DNA from: CAZWSX01 sp964636985
Lineage (GTDB): Bacteria > Planctomycetota > Planctomycetia > Pirellulales > Pirellulaceae
Direction of reading: 5' to 3'
Length of the DNA: 46,212 nucleotides
Assembly (NCBI GenBank): GCA_964636985.1
Contig: CAZWSX010000042.1
Location: 1 to 46,212 of the forward strand
Under the pieces are notes generated by a model. That model worked only from the letters and a program-made list of their open reading frames with translations. It searched no databases and was not told the DNA's origin. This document shows, one piece after another, positions 39,939-46,212 of the stretch. A program made the position numbers and the translations under genes. Positions within the stretch are counted from its first letter, which is position 1. The number at the start of each line of letters is the position of its first letter.

Positions 39939-42866
39939 ATGGCTAAAGCCTCGAAAGCCAGTGCGAAAGATCGTCCCGCCGACACGCCTGCGACGACGCC
40001 TACTTCCAGTTCGACCGAAACGGCAACCGCGACGCTGGAAGCCATTCGCATCCGCGGGGCTCGAACCCACAACCTCAAGAACATCGACGTTGATCTCCCG
40101 CGCGACCAGCTGGTTGTTATCACCGGCGTGAGCGGCTCGGGTAAAAGCAGCCTCGCGTTCGATACGCTTTTTGCGGAAGGGCAGCGCCAGTATTTGGAGA
40201 GCTTGTCGGTTTACGCCAGGCAGTTTCTCGACCAGATGGAGCGGCCCGACGTCGACGCGGTCGACGGGTTGGAGCCGACCATTTGCATCGACCAGCGCCC
40301 CGGCAATCAAAACCCGCGCAGTACGGTCGCGACGACCACCGAGATTTACGACTACCTGCGGCTCCTGATGGCCCGCTTGGGAATTGTCGCTTGCCCGCAG
40401 TGTGGGACGCTGATCGAGCAGCAGTCGCCCGAGCAGATGCTCGACCAGCTAACGGCGTTGCCTGAGGGCTCGAAGCTGATGGTGCTGGCCCCGCTGGTTC
40501 GCGGCCGCAAGGGACAACACGCCGAAGCCTACGCGACGATTCGCAAGCTCGGCTTCGTTCGCGCGCGGATCGATGGGCAAGTGTTCGACCTGGAACATCT
40601 GCCCGAACTCGACGCCAAGAAGCCCCACTCGATCGACGCCGTTGTCGACCGCGTGGTCATTCGCGAAGGCATCCGTTCGCGGCTTTCGGAATCGGTTCGC
40701 CTTGCCTTGAAGCATGGCGACGGCGTGATGATCGCGCAGTACATCGAACCCGATATGGAAACACAGCTTCGCGCGTTGCCCGACGGAGACCCCAGCCAGT
40801 TCTGGCGGGAGCGGTTGTTCAGTTCGCAATACGCGTGTCCCGATTGCAAGGTGAATCTGGAGGAACTCGAGCCCCGCACATTCAGCTTCAACAGCCCTTA
40901 TGGAGCGTGCCCGCAGTGCGACGGCATTGGCTGGAAGGTCGAGTTCGATCCCGATTGGATCATTCCTGATGCGTCGGTCTCGGTGAACGACGGCGCCATC
41001 GTGCCGCTCAAAGTTCTGAAGAACGGTTCGGCGAAAGATATCCGGCAAGCGATTGACGACTTTATCGCGGCGGCCAAACTCGATCCGGCGGCGCCGATTG
41101 CCTCGTGGAAGCTCGGCGCTCTGGAAAAACTCTTTCGCGGCGACGGCAAAAAGTTCTTGGGGTTGATTCCGCTCTTAGAGAAGGAATACTCGATCGCGGT
41201 GGACGACGATCGCCGCGCGGCGCTCGAAAGTTATCGCGGGCGAGTGGTTTGCTCAAGTTGCAAAGGATCGCGGCTACGGCCGGAGGCGATGGGCGTTCGC
41301 TTCGCCGGCAAAACCATTCACGACATCGTGAGGCTCTCTGTAGGCGAGGCGAGAAAGTTCTTCACAGGGCTCACGTTCAACGAAACGGACAAGCTGGTCG
41401 GCGAGCCGCTGGTTACGGAGATTGCCCGGCGGCTGGAGTTTTTGGAGAAGGTGGGAGTCGACTATCTGGCGCTCGATCGCTCGGCCGATACGCTCTCGGG
41501 CGGCGAATTGCAGCGGGTTCGGCTGGCGACGGGGATTGGCTCCGGACTGGTCGGCGTTTGTTACGTGCTGGACGAGCCGTCGATCGGTTTGCACCCCCGC
41601 GACAATCAGCGGCTGATCGACGCCATGCGCGGTTTGCAGCAGCAAGGGAACACCGTCGTCGTCGTCGAACACGACGAAGCTCTGATGCGGCAGGCCGATT
41701 GGATCATCGACATTGGCCCTGGCGCTGGCGCGGAAGGGGGGCGCGTGGTGGCCGTCGGGACGCCGAGCGAAGTGGCGGCCAATGCAGATTCGCTGACGGG
41801 CCATTACCTGGCTGGACAATCGCAAATCGAACTTCCGGCGCAGCGTCGGCGGGTGGCGAAGACTCGCTCGATCACGCTCGAAGGAGCCACGGCCAATAAC
41901 CTCAAAAGCGTTTCGGCCATGTTTCCGCTCGGAGTCCTTTGCTGTGTGACGGGCGTGAGCGGCTCGGGCAAGAGCAGCTTGATTAACGAGACGTTGGCCC
42001 CGGCGCTGCAACGTCGTTTGGGACAAGGCGGGCCGAAGCCGGCGCCGCATTCGAGTTTGCGGGGCGCTTCGCAGGTCGACAAGGTCGTCGTGATCGACCA
42101 GTCGCCACTGGGCCGATCGTCGCGGAGCAATGCCGCGACGTTCATGGGCCTGTTCGACGAGGTTCGCAAGGTTTTTGCCGGCGCGCGCGAGGCCAAGGCC
42201 CGCGGCTACAAGGCGAATCGCTTCAGCTTCAACGTCGCCGGCGGGCGCTGCGAGGCCTGTCAGGGGCAAGGCGTGAAGCGGATTGAGATGAACTTCTTGC
42301 CTGACCTGACGGTGCCGTGCGACGAGTGCGGCGGGAAGCGGTTCAATCCCGCGACGCTGGCTGTGAAGTACAAAGGGCTCTCGATCGCCGACGTGCTCAA
42401 CCAGAATGTCGACACGGCGCTCGGCTTCTTCGAAAACTTCCCGCAGATCCATCGGCTGCTGCAAAGCCTGCACGAAGTCGGCTTGGGGTATTTGCCGTTG
42501 GGCCAACCTGCGACGGCCCTGTCCGATGGCGAGGCCCAGCGAATCAAGCTGGCCGAGCAATTGGCGAGGGTCGATACCGGCAACACGCTCTATCTGCTCG
42601 ATGAACCAACGACGGGGCTTCACTTCGAAGACGTTCGACGCTTGCTCGCCGTACTGCAAAAACTGGTCGATCGTGGCAACACGGTGCTGGTGATTGAACA
42701 CCATATCGACGTCATCAAGTCGGCTGACTGGCTGATTGACTTGGGCCCCGACGGCGGCTCGCGCGGCGGCGAGATTGTTGCTACCGGCACGCCTGAGGAA
42801 ATCGCCGCCATGGCTGGAAATCACACGGGCGAGGCGCTGGTACCTGTTTTGGCGAAGACGCAGTAG
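39939..42866 (+). CDS. uvrA: Excinuclease ABC subunit A
   Basis: A 975-residue UvrA, the damage-recognition ATPase of nucleotide excision repair. It has a 30-residue Ala/Thr/Ser-rich N-terminal extension. ABC module I: Walker A GVSGSGKSS (63-71), UvrB-binding region (ACPQCGTLIEQQSPEQ), zinc module CPDC...CPQC, signature LSGGELQR, Walker B VLDEPSIGLHPRDN. ABC module II: Walker A near 672-680, the family segment RFSFNVAGGRCEACQGQG with CDEC zinc ligands, signature LSDGEAQR (861-868), LLDEPTTGLHFED. The second signature has Asp863 in place of the usual Gly. uvrB and uvrC are not in the window. Length slightly exceeds the usual 940 because of the extension. Confidence 0.97.
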   Translation: MAKASKASAKDRPADTPATTPTSSSTETATATLEAIRIRGARTHNLKNIDVDLPRDQLVVITGVSGSGKSSLAFDTLFAEGQRQYLESLSVYARQFLDQMERPDVDAVDGLEPTICIDQRPGNQNPRSTVATTTEIYDYLRLLMARLGIVACPQCGTLIEQQSPEQMLDQLTALPEGSKLMVLAPLVRGRKGQHAEAYATIRKLGFVRARIDGQVFDLEHLPELDAKKPHSIDAVVDRVVIREGIRSRLSESVRLALKHGDGVMIAQYIEPDMETQLRALPDGDPSQFWRERLFSSQYACPDCKVNLEELEPRTFSFNSPYGACPQCDGIGWKVEFDPDWIIPDASVSVNDGAIVPLKVLKNGSAKDIRQAIDDFIAAAKLDPAAPIASWKLGALEKLFRGDGKKFLGLIPLLEKEYSIAVDDDRRAALESYRGRVVCSSCKGSRLRPEAMGVRFAGKTIHDIVRLSVGEARKFFTGLTFNETDKLVGEPLVTEIARRLEFLEKVGVDYLALDRSADTLSGGELQRVRLATGIGSGLVGVCYVLDEPSIGLHPRDNQRLIDAMRGLQQQGNTVVVVEHDEALMRQADWIIDIGPGAGAEGGRVVAVGTPSEVAANADSLTGHYLAGQSQIELPAQRRRVAKTRSITLEGATANNLKSVSAMFPLGVLCCVTGVSGSGKSSLINETLAPALQRRLGQGGPKPAPHSSLRGASQVDKVVVIDQSPLGRSSRSNAATFMGLFDEVRKVFAGAREAKARGYKANRFSFNVAGGRCEACQGQGVKRIEMNFLPDLTVPCDECGGKRFNPATLAVKYKGLSIADVLNQNVDTALGFFENFPQIHRLLQSLHEVGLGYLPLGQPATALSDGEAQRIKLAEQLARVDTGNTLYLLDEPTTGLHFEDVRRLLAVLQKLVDRGNTVLVIEHHIDVIKSADWLIDLGPDGGSRGGEIVATGTPEEIAAMAGNHTGEALVPVLAKTQ

Positions 42867-42926
42867 TGGCCTGGCGTCACGGCGAATGTTGGAGTTAGGC
42901 CGCGCCGTGCCTTACACTCATGGTTG

Positions 42927-42943
42927 TCCGTAATTAACGGAGG
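42927..42943 (+). promoter_or_regulatory. Ribosome binding site overlapped by a small hairpin
   Basis: CGGAGG (42938-42943) lies five bases before the ATG at 42949 and decides that start. TCCGT (42927-42931) pairs with ACGGA (42937-42941), so the site is partly hidden in a 5-pair stem. Confidence 0.4.
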
Positions 42944-42948
42944 ATGCC

Positions 42949-43599
42949 ATGCCTGTCGCATCTCGAACGCCCGAAGGAGAGCCGAGCCGCTGTCCGATCT
43001 GCGGGCACGCCTGCACGGTGGAATTCTCTTCGTTCCCGACCAGGGACGCGACGTGCCCGTGCTGCGGCAGCTTGATCATGGCCTCAACGCCATCGTTTGA
43101 GTGGCAAGGCACCGTCACGCATGCCCATACGAACCGCTTGCACGCGGTCAAAGGCAAAGCGACATACACCACCTTTGAGGAGCCACTTGTAGGCGGCGAC
43201 TTCATGTGGCTCGTCCTGGGCGCGATATCAGTGATGCTTGTGGCCTGGAACGACGGCTTGGTACCAACCACGGGCTGGTGGCTGATGGGCGTGTTTGTCT
43301 TTGGTCAGTTCGTTTTTCCGTGGCTGGAAAATCGAGCGCGATACGGTTTTCTTCGAACGGAGAACCTTTACCTCGGCGCGATGATGGGATGGGCCATCGT
43401 CGCCGGTCCTATGACTGCAGCCGTGATGGGACCTCTTCTTCCCTATACATTGGGCCTGGACTTCCCGTCGTACGTCGGCGGTCTTCTCGCCATACTGTTC
43501 ATCCCTCCCTTCGCCGCCATACAGGGAGTGGTCATCGTGGGAATCGTCGACCTGGTTGTTTGGTTGTGGTCGGGCAAAAGTCTCCACAGTCGCGTTTGA
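42949..43599 (+). CDS. Membrane protein with N-terminal zinc ribbon
   Basis: A 216-residue protein of unknown function. The N-terminus holds two CxxC knuckles (CPICGH at 15-20, CPCCGS at 36-41), a zinc-ribbon pattern. After about 40 further residues come four transmembrane segments (about 84-102, 108-125, 140-165, 175-208). The last loop ends in KSLHSRV. A strong ribosome binding site precedes the ATG. Zinc-ribbon/membrane proteins of this plan are common in Planctomycetes and unassigned. Confidence 0.82.
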   Translation: MPVASRTPEGEPSRCPICGHACTVEFSSFPTRDATCPCCGSLIMASTPSFEWQGTVTHAHTNRLHAVKGKATYTTFEEPLVGGDFMWLVLGAISVMLVAWNDGLVPTTGWWLMGVFVFGQFVFPWLENRARYGFLRTENLYLGAMMGWAIVAGPMTAAVMGPLLPYTLGLDFPSYVGGLLAILFIPPFAAIQGVVIVGIVDLVVWLWSGKSLHSRV

Positions 43600-43608
43600 T
43601 CCACGCGA

Positions 43609-43665
43609 CTATTTGATGCCGCGCCAAATCTCTTTGCGGATTGCCCAGCGCTGGCAATCACGCGG
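43609..43665 (-). pseudogene. Remnant of the 3' end of a GNAT acetyltransferase gene
   Basis: The minus strand reads PRDCQRWAIRKEIWRGIK and a stop. It closely matches the C-terminus of the intact GNAT at 44312-44878 (WRDHERWAIRKQIWRP). At DNA level, 43622-43650 matches 44334-44362 at 26 of 29 bases. Nothing upstream in that frame resembles the rest of a GNAT, so this looks like a leftover after deletion or insertion. Confidence 0.55.
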
Positions 43666-43788
43666 CTGAGGTCGTTCAATTGGCCCAAGAGTAATGCGCT
43701 ACGTCGCGGTAAAGCATATATTGTGAGAATGATTCGTCTTTGCGCCTTTGCACACTGTTGTATTGCTTTAAGAGGATGCTAGTCGACG

Positions 43789-44289
43789 ATGGCTGGAAAC
43801 TATTTGGAACAACTCGTTTCAGAATGGTACGAGTACCGTGGATACTTTGTCCGTCGAAATGTTCTTGTTGGCAAGCGGGAAAACGGCGGACATGACTGTG
43901 AATTGGACGTCGTTGCCTTCAGGCCTGAGACGAAGCACTTAGTTCACATCGAGCCATCGATGGATGCCCACACTTGGGAAGTCCGTGAAGCACGATTCAC
44001 CAAGAAATTCGACGCGGGTAAGAAGCATATCCCATCGCTATTCAAGGGCGTCGTGATTCCCGACGACATTGAACAAATTGCCTTGCTTGCATTTGCAAGC
44101 AAGAAGTCGCGAGAGACGATCGGCGGTGGACGAATCATGTTGATTCCAGAACTCCTCGCTGAAGTATTCTTACGCATTCGCACGACATCGTTATCGTCAT
44201 CCGCAATACCGGAGCAGTTCGCGCTACTACGGACACTGCAACTGGTGTCCGACAATCGCAACTACCTGTCGACCGTTCTGAGCGAGTAG
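43789..44289 (+). CDS. Unknown protein, possible PD-(D/E)XK nuclease-fold
   Basis: A 166-residue protein. The N-terminal half reads LVSEWYEYRGYFVRRNVL, then GGHDCELDVVAFRPETKHLV and HIEPSMDAHTW, then RFTKKFDAGKKHIP. The order basic residues / ELDVVAF / HLVHIEP resembles the restriction-endonuclease fold (D, then E-x-K), but the usual lysine is replaced (E-P-S) and a later KK may substitute. This is a fold-level guess. Local GC is clearly below the window average, and the gene sits next to a GNAT remnant, suggesting acquisition by transfer. It is convergent with the GNAT gene, 22 bases apart. Confidence 0.72.
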   Translation: MAGNYLEQLVSEWYEYRGYFVRRNVLVGKRENGGHDCELDVVAFRPETKHLVHIEPSMDAHTWEVREARFTKKFDAGKKHIPSLFKGVVIPDDIEQIALLAFASKKSRETIGGGRIMLIPELLAEVFLRIRTTSLSSSAIPEQFALLRTLQLVSDNRNYLSTVLSE

Positions 44290-44311
44290 ATTTGCTGAAC
44301 ACAGCAACCAG

Positions 44312-44878
44312 TCAAGAGGATGTGGACCTTGGTCGCCAAATCTGCTTGCGGATCGCCCAGCGTTCGTGGTCGCGCCAGCGGCCGCCGATTTTGAGGTAGT
44401 TCGGCGAGAATCCTTCCAGGAGAAAGCCGCAGCGTTTGACCAGTGCAATCGACGGCGTGTTGTCTGGCTGGATGTTCGCTTCGATGCGATGGAGTCGCAG
44501 CGTGCGAAAGGCATACCTCAATAGCAAGTGCAGCCCTTCGGTCATGTAACCTTGGCCGGCAAACTCGGCCATCGCGAAGTAGCTTAGATACGCACTGCAG
44601 AAGGGCCCCAGGACGATCTCGCTCAATTGAAAAACGCCGATAATGCTGTCGCATTCAGTACGGCAGGCCAAGGCCGCGAAATGCGTCGTCCGGCGCGAGC
44701 GCTCCAGCCAATCTTGATAATCGGCTTCGGTTCGCGGCGGGCTCACCCACGGCTTATGAAGCCGGCGACTTGCCTTCACGGCCTTGAGAAACGCAAGACC
44801 ATCATCCTCGTGTGGGCGACACAAATAGACGCGCTCAGCCGCGCCCAATTCCCCTTCGGTCTTTCGCTTCTTGGGCAA
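44312..44878 (-). CDS. GNAT family N-acetyltransferase (RimJ/RimL-like)
   Basis: A 188-residue protein in the RimJ/RimL style: RVYLCRPHEDDGLAFLKAVK, LHKPWVSPP, IIGVFQLSEI, YLSYFAMAEFAGQGYMTEGL (acetyl-CoA binding), LHRIEANIQPDNTPSIALVK, GFLLEGFSPNYLKIGGRWRD. Such enzymes acetylate N-termini or small amines; the substrate is unknown. No ATG fits. The TTG at 44878 was chosen because GAGGA lies about eight bases upstream and the frame further up overlaps the neighbouring gene in another frame. TTG 44848 is an alternative. It follows the phosphatase gene by 41 bases on the same strand. Confidence 0.85.
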   Translation of the reverse strand: MPKKRKTEGELGAAERVYLCRPHEDDGLAFLKAVKASRRLHKPWVSPPRTEADYQDWLERSRRTTHFAALACRTECDSIIGVFQLSEIVLGPFCSAYLSYFAMAEFAGQGYMTEGLHLLLRYAFRTLRLHRIEANIQPDNTPSIALVKRCGFLLEGFSPNYLKIGGRWRDHERWAIRKQIWRPRSTSS

Positions 44879-44919
44879 GGGCGTCCTCGTGGTTGCTTGC
44901 TCTTGGCTAGTTGTGCTTG

Positions 44920-46212
44920 CTAGTTTCTTTTGACTTTGGCGGCCGGCAGCAATTCGTAGATTGGTTCTTCCACGCAGCCCGCTGGCATATCGATCCGCAG
45001 CAACCGGGAAAGCGTGGGGGCGATCTGCGCGGGGGCGACGATTCGTTCGTGCCAGCCGCGGCCGAAGACGGTGGTCTTGGCGCCTTCGCCCATCGGGAGG
45101 AACGCCAATGGAACGTGAGCGTCGTATACCCACGGACTGCCGTGCGTCGTGCCGGCCGATCCGCTTGGAATGGAGTAGGGTCCGAGTGTAAACAGGACGT
45201 CGCCACTACGAATTGGATGGAACGAGAGCCCAATCTGTCGCTGGATGGGAGTTACCAATTGCCCGCCGAGGATCTGATCTCGCGTCACGGCGGCTGATAT
45301 TTCGGGCTTGCTGGTCAGTACGCGCTGTGCGGCGCGCTGAACGGTGCCAAAGTTATCACCTGCCAACAGCGGGTGATCGATCGTGAACAGGACTTCGTTG
45401 TCCGTGACGTTGAGCACCAAGGGGGCGGCATCGTCGGGAGCTTTGATGGCCGCGCGAGCGGCGGCTTCGATCTCGGCTTTCAGTGCGTCGAGCTTCAGCG
45501 GTCCCCGCGCGCCGAACAGTTTTCGCTTGGCGGCGATTTCAGGGACGGGAGCCACACCGTGATCGGCCGAGATCACCATCAGCCACGAACGGCCGTTCAC
45601 CATTTCGGTAATGTCGTCGGCGAATTTGCCGAGCAGCATATCCGTCCGATAGGTCATGTCCTCGGCTTCCAGGCTCTGCGGACCGAAAGAGTGCCCCACA
45701 TAGTCGTTCGACGAAAAGTTGATGCACAACAAATCGGGATGATCGTCGAGGCCGAGTTCCTCTTCTTTAATCAACTGCGAGGCAGCCGCGACAACCGATT
45801 CGTTCCCAAACGGCGAACATGCCAGATGCTTGATGAAGCGCTCATCGCTTGCCGCCGGCATCACGTGCGGAAATCCGGGCGTCATCTCGGCGTAGGGACG
45901 CTCGAACTCATTGTTCTCGACAGGGCCATGGTTGTAGCGTGCGGCAGGCAAACTCGGCTTCCACGTCTGGCCCGCGTAGGCTTGGAGATAGTGCCCTTCG
46001 TTCAACACGCGTAAGTAACCAGGCAAATCATTGCGATAAAAATCGCTGGTGACCCAGTTTCCCTTGTCGCTCATCCAAAAGGCGGCGTCGGCCAGACGGC
46101 CGCACATCAAGATTGACGCGCGGTCTTTGATGGCCAGGCCGAAGACTTTCGATTTGCCTTCGCTTTCGAGCTTCAGCCGATCGCCGACGGTGTCGGTCAG
46201 AAGGCGGCGCGG
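44920..46212 (-). CDS. Alkaline phosphatase superfamily protein (5' end cut off by window)
   Basis: 431 codons are visible; the N-terminus, including the nucleophile Thr/Ser and signal peptide, is beyond the right edge. The frame continues upstream of the first visible ATG (46110) to the edge with SKVFGLAIKDRASILMCGR, which belongs to the family. Metal-site segments are seen: FSSNDYVGHSFGP (Asp/His) and ISADHGVAPVPE (Asp-His). Closest in style to type I phosphodiesterase / PafA-like phosphatases, normally periplasmic. It hydrolyses phosphate mono- or diesters; the exact substrate is unresolved. The tail (AAKVKRN) is basic. Confidence 0.9.
   Translation of the reverse strand, partial: PRRLLTDTVGDRLKLESEGKSKVFGLAIKDRASILMCGRLADAAFWMSDKGNWVTSDFYRNDLPGYLRVLNEGHYLQAYAGQTWKPSLPAARYNHGPVENNEFERPYAEMTPGFPHVMPAASDERFIKHLACSPFGNESVVAAASQLIKEEELGLDDHPDLLCINFSSNDYVGHSFGPQSLEAEDMTYRTDMLLGKFADDITEMVNGRSWLMVISADHGVAPVPEIAAKRKLFGARGPLKLDALKAEIEAAARAAIKAPDDAAPLVLNVTDNEVLFTIDHPLLAGDNFGTVQRAAQRVLTSKPEISAAVTRDQILGGQLVTPIQRQIGLSFHPIRSGDVLFTLGPYSIPSGSAGTTHGSPWVYDAHVPLAFLPMGEGAKTTVFGRGWHERIVAPAQIAPTLSRLLRIDMPAGCVEEPIYELLPAAKVKRN

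Noticed and set aside
44292..44307. Hairpin TTGCTG-AACA-CAGCAA between convergent genes as a bidirectional terminator
   Set aside because: Only six pairs and no T-run on either side; too weak to call.
44879..45133. N-terminal extension of the GNAT gene to an ATG inside the phosphatase gene
   Set aside because: It would overlap more than 200 bases of a well-supported gene in another frame; family homology starts after 44848.

Overview
The window looks like chromosomal DNA of a planctomycete, probably of the Pirellulales. This is inferred from gene content: ECF sigma factors paired with Ser/Thr kinases that carry an anti-sigma-like zinc motif, a DUF255/YyaL protein, a PmoA-like (DUF6807) exported protein, a class II xylose isomerase, and many short membrane proteins starting with an NPYxPP motif. 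GC is high overall. It is visibly lower in the C-terminal halves of the 19-23.7 kb kinase cluster and around 43.6-44.3 kb. No rRNA, tRNA, CRISPR array, transposase or phage gene was seen. No intact mobile element was seen; short palindromic and purine-rich repeats sit in several gaps.

Layout. 1-5.0 kb: two head-to-head sigma factor/kinase cassettes, each with a kinase whose N-terminus holds an H-x3-C-x2-C motif. The right-hand cassette is followed by an exported Gly/Met/Pro-rich protein. 5.2-10.4 kb (minus strand): a large membrane protein, an M16 peptidase pair (one active, one lacking the zinc motif) and a GNAT acetyltransferase. 10.8-14.9 kb: a TroA/YtgA-type metal-uptake operon, made of a binding protein, an unknown membrane-anchored protein, an ATPase, and a permease fused to a DtxR/MntR-type repressor. 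15-19.1 kb: YyaL-like protein, PmoA-like protein, short-chain dehydrogenase. 19.3-23.8 kb: two tandem transmembrane Ser/Thr kinases whose first 431 bp are identical, then one or two small unknown genes. 23.8-32.6 kb: YjdM/PhnA, a degenerate HD-GYP/PAS/GGDEF protein, a membrane protein, xylA, a soluble NarL-type histidine kinase, dtd and a flavoprotein. 32.7-38.5 kb: nine consecutive paralogous two-helix membrane proteins (YcxB-like). 38.6-46.2 kb: an LRR-like membrane protein, uvrA, a zinc-ribbon membrane protein, a PD-(D/E)XK-like protein, a GNAT and a truncated alkaline-phosphatase-superfamily gene.

How the genes work together. The metal operon appears self-regulating: transporter and metal-sensing repressor are one polypeptide, and an imperfect palindrome sits just upstream of its first gene. 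The same fusion is known as YtgCR in Chlamydia, a fellow member of the PVC superphylum. The sigma/kinase cassettes look like signalling units in which a kinase controls its neighbouring sigma factor. The tandem kinases share an intracellular part and differ in their extracytoplasmic part, so they probably sense different signals. The nine-gene array is the largest lineage-specific expansion in the window and has no assigned function.

Start codons were moved inward from the longest possible frame where signal peptides, family length, a ribosome binding site or overlap with a neighbour argued for it. All functional statements rest on motifs read by eye; no database search was run.
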